NCBI RefSeq assembly: GCF_030848305.1
Contig: NZ_CP114598.1
Location: 682,001 to 746,000 of the forward strand
Origin: Akkermansia muciniphila
Lineage (GTDB): Bacteria > Verrucomicrobiota > Verrucomicrobiia > Verrucomicrobiales > Akkermansiaceae
Length of the DNA stretch: 64,000 bases
Reading direction: 5' to 3'
How positions within the stretch are numbered: position 1 is the stretch's first letter; every line of letters begins with the position of its first letter. The position numbers were made by a program, and so were the translations under genes. Under the pieces are notes generated by a model that had not been told where the DNA came from, did no database searches, and worked only from the letters and a program-made list of their open reading frames with translations. Shown here piece by piece: positions 35,567 to 43,932 of the stretch.

Positions 35567-36136
35567 ATGCTTCCCCCCGTTATCCTGGCCTCCCAATCAC
35601 CCCGGCGGCGTGAATTGCTGGAAAAGGCCGGCATTCCTTTTTCCGTTATTGTCCGGGACACGGAAGAACTGAAAGAGGCTTCCATGCCCCCGCAGGAGCT
35701 CTGTCTGCACAATGCCGCCGCCAAGGCGGAAGCCGTGTTCCGGGAACATCCGGATTCCACCGTCATCGGCGCGGATACGCTCGTTTTTCTGGAAGGCTTG
35801 CCTCTTGGCAAACCGGGAAATGAAGAAGAAGCCCGGACTACGCTCCGGAAGCTCTCCGGACACACGCACCATGTATGCACGGCAGTCGCCATCCGTTCCC
35901 CGCTGGGCATGAAAGACCTGGCCGTGCTGACGGAAGTGACGTTCCGGAAGCTGACGGAAAGAGACATCCGCCGTTACATGGAACTGGTAAACGTGATGGA
36001 CAAGGCCGGCTCTTACGCGTTCCAAGAATACGGGGAGATGATTATCTCTTCCGTGCGCGGGGATACGGACAACGTCATCGGACTGCCTGTCAGGGATGTG
36101 GTGACATGCCTGAACGGCCTGGGATACCGGTTTTGA
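35567..36136 (+). CDS. Maf-family nucleotide pyrophosphatase
   Basis: A 189-residue Maf/YhdE protein that hydrolyses non-canonical or pyrimidine nucleoside triphosphates. ILASQSPRRRELLEKAGI is the Maf N-terminal signature; IGADTLVFLEG with the catalytic Asp, KPGNEEEA, and the C-terminal DKAGSYAFQEYGEMI and VIGLPV segments follow. The DKAGSYAFQ pattern is typical of the dTTP/UTP-specific group. The ATG at 35567 is chosen because the upstream frame lacks homology. It converges on hflX. Confidence 0.93.
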   Translation: MLPPVILASQSPRRRELLEKAGIPFSVIVRDTEELKEASMPPQELCLHNAAAKAEAVFREHPDSTVIGADTLVFLEGLPLGKPGNEEEARTTLRKLSGHTHHVCTAVAIRSPLGMKDLAVLTEVTFRKLTERDIRRYMELVNVMDKAGSYAFQEYGEMIISSVRGDTDNVIGLPVRDVVTCLNGLGYRF

Positions 36137-36170
36137 CCCGGCCACGCACCCGGGATTCAGGAACAGGGGG

Positions 36171-37484
36171 TTACCTGTCTGCCAGGAATGATCCCAGTTT
36201 ATTATAAAAGGCCACAGGAAGCACGGCTTCCAGCAAGGTCCCTTCCTCCACATATTCCGTAGAGAAAACCTTGCCTTCACTATGCATGGCGGCCACCAGG
36301 TCGCTGCGGGTATAAGGAATCAGGAATCGGGCGCGCCGGACACGGCTTTCCAGCATTTCCACGCAGGCATTCAACAGGTCTCCCGCACCGTTCCCTTCTT
36401 TCACGGACATGGCAACCACCCTGCCGCTGAAATGGGGAGCCAGCAGCGTTTCCAGAGCTCCGCGCCGTTCTTCCGGGACCAGGTCCACCTTGTTTAAAAC
36501 CACGACCATGGGCTTGTCACCCGCACCCAGTTCATCAAGAACCTCCAGAGTCGTTTCATAATGGCGCACGGCTTCCGGGTCGGAAGCGTCCACCACCTGA
36601 ATCAGGAAATCCGCCAGAACGGCTTCCTCCAGCGTGGACTTGAAAGCCTCCACCAGGCGGTGCGGAAGGTTGCGGATGAAGCCTACGGTATCCGTCAGCA
36701 GCAGCGGCTGCCCGTGGGGAAGCTCTATTTTCCGCGTTGTGGTGTCCAGCGTAGCAAAAAGCATGTCCCGGGCCATGACTTCAGACCCGGACACCAGGGA
36801 CAGGAGGGAGGATTTCCCGGCATTGGTATAACCTACAATAGCAGCCGTGGCGACGGCCTGGCGCTCCCGTTCCTTGCGCTGCGTAGCACGCTGCCGGGTC
36901 ACCAGAACCAGTTCCCTTTGGATAGCCTCAATTCTGGCGCGCGCCAGGCGACGGTCCACTTCAATCTGCTTTTCACCTTCCCCCCTGGCTGCTCCGCCGC
37001 CGCCCTTACCACCGCCGGAGCCTCCGCCCTGGCGGTCCAGATGGTTCCACATACGGGCCATGCGCGGCAGAGAATACTGCATGCGGGCCAGTTCCACCTG
37101 CAGGGTAGCTTCCCGCGTCCGGGCGCGCCGGGCAAAGATATCCAGAATGACCTCTTCACGGTCAATGACGCATTCGTCAACAAGCCGCTCCCATTCCCTC
37201 TGCTGGGAAGGGGAAAGCATATTGTCAAAAACCACACAGTCCGCCCGGCAATCCAGCGCCAGCTGCTTCACCTCCTGCGCCTTTCCGGTACCGCACAGGA
37301 ATTTGGCGTGCATGTCCCTGGATTTGATGAGGTGCTTTCCTGCAATGCCGATGCCGAGGTTGGAGACAAGATCTTCCAGCTCATCCAGCATGGCCTGTTT
37401 TTCCCCGGCCTCAGAGGGATCGAAGTAGATAGAAACGAGCATGGCCCGTTCCACCATTTCCGGTTTTTCGCGGATTTCAAACAT
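36171..37484 (-). CDS. hflX: GTPase HflX
   Basis: A 437-residue ribosome-associated GTPase. The N-terminal HflX domain has ISKYLCG-like LIKSRDMHAKFLCGTGKAQEV and DNMLSPSQQREWE; a glycine-rich linker (GGGSGGGKGGGGAARGEGE) precedes the conserved basic RRLARARI. The GTPase domain starts near residue 212: G1 GYTNAGKSSLL, G3 DTVGFI, G4 NKVD. HflX splits stalled or hibernating ribosomes under stress in other bacteria. A tiny lipoprotein gene ends 9 bases upstream on the same strand, so the two are probably co-transcribed. Confidence 0.95.
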   Translation of the reverse strand: MFEIREKPEMVERAMLVSIYFDPSEAGEKQAMLDELEDLVSNLGIGIAGKHLIKSRDMHAKFLCGTGKAQEVKQLALDCRADCVVFDNMLSPSQQREWERLVDECVIDREEVILDIFARRARTREATLQVELARMQYSLPRMARMWNHLDRQGGGSGGGKGGGGAARGEGEKQIEVDRRLARARIEAIQRELVLVTRQRATQRKERERQAVATAAIVGYTNAGKSSLLSLVSGSEVMARDMLFATLDTTTRKIELPHGQPLLLTDTVGFIRNLPHRLVEAFKSTLEEAVLADFLIQVVDASDPEAVRHYETTLEVLDELGAGDKPMVVVLNKVDLVPEERRGALETLLAPHFSGRVVAMSVKEGNGAGDLLNACVEMLESRVRRARFLIPYTRSDLVAAMHSEGKVFSTEYVEEGTLLEAVLPVAFYNKLGSFLADR

Positions 37485-37493
37485 ATAGGGAAT

Positions 37494-37625
37494 TTAACGG
37501 AATTGCTTGCTGGAGGTAGGCTGGTAATCCTTCAGCGCGAAGTCCGCGGGCTTATGACAGTCACAACCGCATGAAGAGAGGAAGCCGGCCATGCATGCCA
37601 GCGTCAAAAAGCTGATCAGTCTCAT
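37494..37625 (-). CDS. 43-residue cysteine-rich lipoprotein
   Basis: A short gene: MRLISFLTLACMAGFLSSC gives a signal peptide with lipobox LSSC and lipidated Cys19. The mature part starts CGCDCHKPADFALKDYQP, with Cys19, Cys21, Cys23 and His24 packed within six residues, and ends TSSKQFR. ATG at 37625, stop at 37494, just 9 bases before the hflX start. The lipobox and spacing support it; the function is unknown. The Cys/His cluster could bind metal or form disulfides. It is too short for many gene finders. Confidence 0.7.
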   Translation of the reverse strand: MRLISFLTLACMAGFLSSCGCDCHKPADFALKDYQPTSSKQFR

Positions 37626-37833
37626 GCGGCTATGAGACCCGTACGACGTACCCTAGGCAAGCAAATTTTACTTCATCGCCATTACTTTTCTCCAAATCCG
37701 GGACACAGGCATTTGACCGAGCCTTTTCCCCTCTCTTCCGGCCGGGGCCAGCCGGAAAAGCACGCGGCAGGGACAAAAACCTCCCGGCGGCAGCCATCCG
37801 CCGCCTTTCAAGGGACCTTATCCCCTGCCGGAA

Positions 37834-40413
37834 TCAACTTGATTTTGCATCGCCTTCCGGCAACCCTTCCCCCTCCTCCAGACTGTTCATCCATAAATTC
37901 CATTTTTCAATGAAAGCGCGGTCCATCTGAAGCAATGCTTTTTCCTGCTGTGCGGCGGAAATGGTTCCCGTCAGTCTGCCAAAAATAAGCAAAGGCTTGG
38001 CATACGTATCCGCCAGGGGAGAGAATTCCGCAGGCTGCTTCTGGCGGCATTCCCGCGCCAGAGCATGCAGGGAGTTGAACGGAAGCGCGTCCCAACTGAC
38101 CTGGTACGCGCCGCTTCCTTCCCTGCTGTCCTGAGGTTCCACGGTCAGCAGATGCCCCTTCATCCCTTTCAGGCGCACCCTGGAGCCATCTTTGAGCGCC
38201 AGGGGTTTCCCCGGCCTCTTTTCCAGCAGTGCGGGCAAAAGTTTCTCCATGCGGGAGAACAGCGGCAGCATCTGGTCCGTCATTTCCCGCCGCATGGCCA
38301 GACGGGCCTTCACCTCAGGAGAGGAAATGATTTTTTCCGCCTCGCCATAAACAGCGGAAACTTTCTCATAATCACCGCTTTTCTTCATCACATCCTCCGC
38401 TTCCCGGCAAATATCCTCATAGCTTCTGGATTGGGCGGCCAGCAGGATTTTCCTTCTCTTTTCCTCCTCCAGTTCTTTTTGCCTTTCCTCCTCCTTTTGC
38501 CTTTCAGCCGCCTTCACGGCTTCCGCAGCCTCCCAGTCCCGGGCAGCCTGGTACCGCATCCTCAAATGATCCAGTATTCCTTCCAGCGCGGCATAAGCCG
38601 GAGACATGGAAGGGACGTCTCCAATCATCATCTGTTCCCGCAAAAAGTCCGCCGCGGACCGCTTGGCCTCCACTTCCGCCACTGTTTTTTCCGGCATGTC
38701 CTGAAGACGTTTCAAGCGCGCGTACTGATCCGTATACATTTCAAGATTGCTGAGCCACGCAGAAGCCAGCTCACGCACGTTCCTGTCCCGGTCGTCCGCC
38801 GCATCAGCAGCCACCCGGTCCAGAAATTCGCCGTATTCCGGCCATCTCCCGGCAAAGTACCAGGATTTCAACGCCATGCCCACATAGTAATGCACGGCCA
38901 GATCGGAATTGGAGCGCAGTCCCGGCATCCGGGAAGACCAGTCCGCGGAACTCAGGTACATGATCAGGTTGCCGATGTCCCCAGAGCGTTCCAGTTCTTC
39001 AGGGTCCTCGCAGGCTTCCATCTTTCCGCCCAGTTCCTCCAGACGCTCCACCCCTTCCGGGAACTGGCCGCGCACCCACATGCACAGCACCTGGTTTAAC
39101 CCGGCCCACAAAGATGTGGAAAGGGGGCAGTCCGGCTGGGCCGCCAAATCGCCGAACATGGCGGCGGCTTTCACCAGATCCCCACGGTTCAGGGATTCCT
39201 GGGCCTCGTTAAACAGTTTGCCAAAGCGTATGCTGCGCTCCAGCCGCGATTCCTCCCCCCTGCCTTCCGGGACCGTTCCAGCCGCAGGAGAAATGGATGG
39301 AGACGGAGTGGCGGGAGAAGAGGCTACGCCCTCCCTCCACTCCGCCCATCCCCAAACGCCCCATGCCAAAGCCGCTACGGAAGCAATGGAAGAGGCTACG
39401 ACCATGCGGCATTTCCTGCGCCGTGCGCGCCGCGCCTCCACCGAACGCCATTCCGCCCAGGTGAGACCGGATTCCTGCATGGCCCGGGCATATTCCTCCA
39501 GGGCCTGCTCCACGGCATCCATCAATTCGGGATAGGAAGAAAACCTGTCTTCCCTGTCAAAAGCCATCAGCCTGTCCACAATGAAACAGGTCATGGGAGA
39601 AACGTCGTTCACCACCTGCTCCAGGCGAGGGAGATTTTTTTTGTTCTCCAGAAGAATATCGGAAGACTGGGAGGCGTCCACACGGGGAGGCAAGCCTACG
39701 AGCAAATGGTACATGGTAGCTCCCAGAGCGTACATGTCCGTACGGAAGTCCTCTTCTCCGCGCAACAGCGTTTCCGGCGCGGCGTAATAAGGGGTGACCC
39801 ATATTTCCCGCTCCATATCGGATTCACTGTGAAGCAGGGACAGGCCGAAGTCCACAATCTTAGCATCCCCGTCAGGGGACAAAAGAACGTTGGCGGGCTT
39901 GATATCCCTGTGCATGAGACCCGCATTCCACGCGGCGTCCAGCCCGCGCACGATATCCTGCGTCAGGCGCAGCACCCTGTCTTCCGGCACACGTTCCTCC
40001 GCGGCGATCAAGGCGTCCAGTCCATTGCCTTCCACCAGTTCCATGGCAATGTAAAAAAGGCCCTGGTCACGTCCCACGGCATAAATTTTCACCAGGTTTT
40101 CATGGGAAACCCGCGCCATGATCCGGGCTTCCCGTTCAAAACGTTCACAGCGCAGGGCATCTCCGGCATAGGTATCGTTCAGCACTTTCAGGGCCACTTC
40201 CCGCCCCAGAACGGCATCCTCCGCACGGAACACCACGCTCATGCCGCCTTTTCCCAGCTTTCCGGTAATATGGTAGGGCCCCATACGCGTTTTTACGCGC
40301 GTCAGCGCCTGGCAGCCCGGGCAAATGGCGTTGGCGTACAGCGGCAGCAGGGAAATATCCATGGGCTGTCCGCACGCCGGGCAATTGACGATGTTTTCTT
40401 GCTGGGGAACCAT
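37834..40413 (-). CDS. Membrane Ser/Thr protein kinase with N-terminal zinc ribbon
   Basis: An 859-residue Hanks-type kinase. The first 35 residues form a zinc ribbon (CPACG at 11-15, CPGC at 31-34). The kinase domain follows: Gly loop GKGGMS near 54-59, Lys76 in VALKVL, catalytic MHRDIKPANVLL, DFG in KIVDFGLS, and an APE motif (AAPET). A membrane helix lies at about residues 338-356 (VVASSIASVAALAWGVWGW). The outside region is alpha-helical with Glu/Lys/Arg coiled coils (QKEEERQKELEEEKRRK). Targets unknown. A PP2C phosphatase gene at 61362-62141 is a possible counterpart, but distant. Confidence 0.92.
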   Translation of the reverse strand: MVPQQENIVNCPACGQPMDISLLPLYANAICPGCQALTRVKTRMGPYHITGKLGKGGMSVVFRAEDAVLGREVALKVLNDTYAGDALRCERFEREARIMARVSHENLVKIYAVGRDQGLFYIAMELVEGNGLDALIAAEERVPEDRVLRLTQDIVRGLDAAWNAGLMHRDIKPANVLLSPDGDAKIVDFGLSLLHSESDMEREIWVTPYYAAPETLLRGEEDFRTDMYALGATMYHLLVGLPPRVDASQSSDILLENKKNLPRLEQVVNDVSPMTCFIVDRLMAFDREDRFSSYPELMDAVEQALEEYARAMQESGLTWAEWRSVEARRARRRKCRMVVASSIASVAALAWGVWGWAEWREGVASSPATPSPSISPAAGTVPEGRGEESRLERSIRFGKLFNEAQESLNRGDLVKAAAMFGDLAAQPDCPLSTSLWAGLNQVLCMWVRGQFPEGVERLEELGGKMEACEDPEELERSGDIGNLIMYLSSADWSSRMPGLRSNSDLAVHYYVGMALKSWYFAGRWPEYGEFLDRVAADAADDRDRNVRELASAWLSNLEMYTDQYARLKRLQDMPEKTVAEVEAKRSAADFLREQMMIGDVPSMSPAYAALEGILDHLRMRYQAARDWEAAEAVKAAERQKEEERQKELEEEKRRKILLAAQSRSYEDICREAEDVMKKSGDYEKVSAVYGEAEKIISSPEVKARLAMRREMTDQMLPLFSRMEKLLPALLEKRPGKPLALKDGSRVRLKGMKGHLLTVEPQDSREGSGAYQVSWDALPFNSLHALARECRQKQPAEFSPLADTYAKPLLIFGRLTGTISAAQQEKALLQMDRAFIEKWNLWMNSLEEGEGLPEGDAKSS

Positions 40414-40554
40414 GAACGCAGGGCGGCGGAACGGGAATCAAAAAAAGGAAGGGGAAAAAGCGGCGCAGATCATCCGAATCATCCGGCACCCTTCCGAATA
40501 TGAGCAGGGAGGGACCCCGGACAGGGCCCCTCCCGCAAATTTGATTTACTTCCG

Positions 40555-41937
40555 TCAGGCGAGAGCCGGAAGAGAAGCGGCGGCTACGGCCTGGCCGTGG
40601 CGCTTGGTCTTTTCATCCGGCACGCGGAGCTGGATCTTCAACTCGGGGAATTCGGTGCTCAGCACTTCTTCCGCCTTGTCAATAATGATCTGGCCGCCGT
40701 CTCCGGAAGCCACACGCCCCAGGAAGAGCAGATTGCGGATGTCATAGAATCTGGCGTAGTGGGCAATGGCATAGCCGAAGTGCACGCCGATGGTTTCATA
40801 AATCTTGCGTGCGCGTTCGTCGCCTTCCGCCATCGCGGCCTGAACCTTTTTAAGCTGTTCCGGGAAGGGCATTCCTTCAAACTGGAAGCCGGCGCGGGGT
40901 GCCAGGCGGGCCACGGCCTGCTGGGAGAAATAAAGGGCGCCTACGCCCATATCCTTGGACCATTCGTCCACGCCGCCTTCTTCCGAGTAGTCCACGGGGG
41001 CGAAAGCCAGTTCATTCAGCCAGGGCTTGATGTGGCCTTCCGGGTCCACATAGCCGGCAGCCTCGGAGGTGCCCATGGCTACGCCGAGCACGGCGTTGTC
41101 GTTCATGCCCATGGCGCCGGCGAGAGCGGTAACTTCACCGTCATTCACCACTTCAAAGGGAATGTTGTTCCATTTTTCTTTCTGGAGGGTGCGGAATACC
41201 TTGCCGAGGGTCTTTTCAATGTCTTCCTGGCTGACGCCGCGGAACAGGGAGGAAGTGCGCACTTCACTGTTGATGATTACGCCTGCGGAGGATCCGCCGA
41301 TGGCGTCCACCCGGGGGAGATGAGCGGCGGCGCGTTCCAGGGAGTCCTGAATTCCGTCAATATGATACTGGGGATCCTTCTGGAAGTAAGGGTCCCAGAC
41401 CACTTCCTCGGAATAAACCACTTCCCCATTCACCACGGCGGCGCATTTGCGGTCGGAACCGCCCAGGTCAAAACCGATGCGGCATCCGTCCAGGTTGCGG
41501 CCCAGCGTCATGGAGCCGGAGTATTCCTCGGGAAGCTCTTCCAGGGAAACCTTTTTCACTTCAATCGGGGAGCCGTAAATCTTCTTGCCGATGAAATCCC
41601 AGTCGAATTCGCGGATACCGCCCTTGCAGTAGCGGGAGGCCAGCATGTCCGCAATAGCGTCATCCCCGGCAACGAGGATGATATTGCCGCCCTTCTGCCA
41701 CAGCAGGAATTTCACAATGCGCTCCACATAAGTCTCATTCAGGGCAATGTTTTCTCCGGTATGGGGAAGAAGCTTGCCGGACCAGCGGAAGCAGGTCCCG
41801 TCATTGCGGGTCAGAGCGATATCCACTTGATGAGAAGCGGGATCGGCGGCGGCTTTGGCTTCAAAAGCTTGATTCCAAAGAACGGCCGGCACGAAGCCGG
41901 GATCCAGCACAGGCGTGATTTTGGGTTGAATATTCAT
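40555..41937 (-). CDS. ROK-like sugar kinase/ASKHA protein with N-terminal extension
   Basis: A 460-residue protein. The ASKHA phosphate-1 loop GFDLGGSDRKCAAVV begins near residue 156; IGGSSAGVIINSEVR, NDGEVTALAGAMGMN and VAMGTSEAAGYV follow, as in ROK-family proteins. The first 150 residues (VDIALTRNDGTCFRWSGKLL...) are not usual for ROK and resemble a divergent duplicated ASKHA fold or a separate domain. The ROK CxCGxxGC zinc motif is not visible. The substrate is probably a hexose; unproven. The ATG at 41937 is used because the longer frame adds a non-conserved tail. Confidence 0.75.
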   Translation of the reverse strand: MNIQPKITPVLDPGFVPAVLWNQAFEAKAAADPASHQVDIALTRNDGTCFRWSGKLLPHTGENIALNETYVERIVKFLLWQKGGNIILVAGDDAIADMLASRYCKGGIREFDWDFIGKKIYGSPIEVKKVSLEELPEEYSGSMTLGRNLDGCRIGFDLGGSDRKCAAVVNGEVVYSEEVVWDPYFQKDPQYHIDGIQDSLERAAAHLPRVDAIGGSSAGVIINSEVRTSSLFRGVSQEDIEKTLGKVFRTLQKEKWNNIPFEVVNDGEVTALAGAMGMNDNAVLGVAMGTSEAAGYVDPEGHIKPWLNELAFAPVDYSEEGGVDEWSKDMGVGALYFSQQAVARLAPRAGFQFEGMPFPEQLKKVQAAMAEGDERARKIYETIGVHFGYAIAHYARFYDIRNLLFLGRVASGDGGQIIIDKAEEVLSTEFPELKIQLRVPDEKTKRHGQAVAAASLPALA

Positions 41938-42137
41938 GGCGATAATCCGTTGGAAACGTAGCATACCAGCTTTTCCTTGAAAAGTATTCATTCCCTTTCC
42001 TCATGATTTTTTTTGAGGGACGCGGGGCGATAGCTCACTTTCTGCTGGAAAATCACCGTGTTTCCACTAAAGAAACAGGAGCTTTTCTTCCGGCCCGGCC
42101 CTCTGGAAGGGGAACCCATTCCACACATGCCTATTCC

Positions 42138-43001
42138 ATGAATGAATTAACGGACCAGCTTATTACCCTGTTTTCCTCCATCCTGATTACCGTCATGTCC
42201 CTCGCCGTGGCGGTAAATATCTTCCGCCGGAGCCACTCCCCCAATACCCGGCATCCTCTGCAATGGAGCATTCCCGTAGGTCATCTGGACATGCTGGACA
42301 TCGCCATGTGCGGCATCATCGTGCTTTACTTCAGCCTGGGGGCTCTGCTGGCGGCCGCCACGCCTCCGGGGGCTTCCGCTCCGCCCAGCACGACCAACAT
42401 GGAGCTGGACGGCTACAAGGTCTTCAACGGAACCTGCCTGAATCTCATTCTGGCCTTCGTCCTGCTGGTTCGCATGTTCCACACGGGCAGGATGGAGGCG
42501 CTTGGATTGAAAAAACATTCCCTGAAGGCCCTTCTCTACGCTCCGGCTGCAGGCTATCTGCTGGTGCTGGTCATCCATTTCCTGCTGGACAAGGCGGGCC
42601 TGTTCCAGTGGATTGAACAGGTCACCAACGCACCGGCCGAACAATCCATTGTTTCCGTGCTGAGGCACTCCAGCGACATCCCCCTGATCACGGTCATCTG
42701 CTTCAGCGCCGCCATCGCCGCTCCTCTGGTGGAGGAACTTATTTTCCGCGGCTATCTGTACCCGATCATGAAGAAGTACACGGGCGTCTGGTTCGCCCTG
42801 ATCACCACCTCCCTCCTCTTCGGCATCATCCACGTCAGCCTGGTGCCGTTCATCCCTCTGGCAATCTTCGGAGCCGTACTGGTGCTGCTGTACGAATACA
42901 CGGGCAGCATCTGGACGCCCATCATCGCCCATTGCATTTTCAACACCGCCACTCTCATCAACATCCTGTACCCCGGCATCCTTCTTCCGTATGGAACCTG
43001 A
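42138..43001 (+). CDS. CPBP-family intramembrane metalloprotease
   Basis: A 287-residue membrane protein of the CAAX protease/bacteriocin-processing (Abi) family. About eight hydrophobic segments; conserved motif 1 VEELIFRGYLYP (EExxxR) and motif 2 FGIIHV near residue 230, with glutamates and His ligands for the metal. The first helix begins at residue 9, so the ATG at 42138 was chosen; the earlier frame is non-coding. The end overlaps thiL by 11 bases, suggesting co-translation. Substrate unknown. Confidence 0.9.
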   Translation: MNELTDQLITLFSSILITVMSLAVAVNIFRRSHSPNTRHPLQWSIPVGHLDMLDIAMCGIIVLYFSLGALLAAATPPGASAPPSTTNMELDGYKVFNGTCLNLILAFVLLVRMFHTGRMEALGLKKHSLKALLYAPAAGYLLVLVIHFLLDKAGLFQWIEQVTNAPAEQSIVSVLRHSSDIPLITVICFSAAIAAPLVEELIFRGYLYPIMKKYTGVWFALITTSLLFGIIHVSLVPFIPLAIFGAVLVLLYEYTGSIWTPIIAHCIFNTATLINILYPGILLPYGT

Positions 43002-43887
43002 GCCCAGCATCCGGCAGACGGGGGAAGACGCGCTGGTAGCCCGTCTCCTGCCCCTGATGCCTTCCAATTCCGCCCTGGTAACGGGGCCTGGAGATGACTG
43101 CGCCATAGTCCGGGGAGCAGGGAACCGCCAGCTGCTCCTGAAAACGGACTGCGTGGTGGAAGGCATGCATTTCCTGCCCGGAACGGATCCGGAACTGATC
43201 GGGAGGAAAGCGCTGGCACGGGCCGTCTCAGACATAGGAGCCATGGGCGGAACGCCCCTGCACGCTCTGATAACCCTGTTCGTGCACGCAGACCGCCCCA
43301 CCTCCCAGGTGGAAGGAATTTACCGGGGCATGGGGCGGCTGGCACGGCAGTTCGGCATCAGCATCGCCGGGGGGGAAAGCTCCGGCCTGCCCAGGGACGG
43401 GCTTATCATCAACGTGGCCCTGACCGGGGAAGTGGAGGAAGGCAAAGCCGTACTGCGCAGTACGGCGCGGGCGGGGGATCTGATTGCCGTTACGGGAATG
43501 CTTGGCGGCAGCTTCCCCACCGGGCACCATCTTTCCTTCATGCCGCGTGTCAGGGAAGGAGGCATCCTGGCCTCTTCCGGCGTAGCCACCTCCATGATGG
43601 ACCTTTCTGACGGGCTGGGAACCGACCTTCCCCGGCTGGCGGCCGCCTCCGGGCTGGGGTTCCGTATTCATGAAGAACTCCTTCCCGTGCGCCCGGGGTT
43701 CACGACGGCACAGGCTGTGGGGGATGGGGAGGATTACGAATTACTGGTAACCTTCCGTCCCGGCGACCGCGAACGGGCGGCACGGCTGGCCGCGGAGCAT
43801 TTTCCGGAAACGCCTCTCACCGTCATCGGGGAAATAACTGCGGAAACGGCCTCCGTCCTTCCCGCGGGTTACAGGCACTTCAACTAG
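42991..43887 (+). CDS. thiL: Thiamine-monophosphate kinase
   Basis: ATP-dependent phosphorylation of thiamine monophosphate to the active diphosphate cofactor. The 298 residues carry the PurM-like fold: GPGDDCAIV, LLKTDCVVEGMHF, IGRKALARAVSDIGAMGG, GGESSG, and MMDLSDGLGTDL, followed by AVGDGEDYELL. These are all ThiL signature segments. It overlaps the upstream CPBP protease by 11 bases and has no visible ribosome site of its own. Confidence 0.95.
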   Translation: MEPEPSIRQTGEDALVARLLPLMPSNSALVTGPGDDCAIVRGAGNRQLLLKTDCVVEGMHFLPGTDPELIGRKALARAVSDIGAMGGTPLHALITLFVHADRPTSQVEGIYRGMGRLARQFGISIAGGESSGLPRDGLIINVALTGEVEEGKAVLRSTARAGDLIAVTGMLGGSFPTGHHLSFMPRVREGGILASSGVATSMMDLSDGLGTDLPRLAAASGLGFRIHEELLPVRPGFTTAQAVGDGEDYELLVTFRPGDRERAARLAAEHFPETPLTVIGEITAETASVLPAGYRHFN

Positions 43888-43932
43888 CCCGCAGAAAAAC
43901 CGGAGAAGGAACCAGGCAAAACGCCCGCGAAA

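Noticed and set aside
40507-40533. GC-rich hairpin below the ROK-like gene as a terminator
   Set aside because: Imperfect stem, no U-tract on either strand; insufficient to call.
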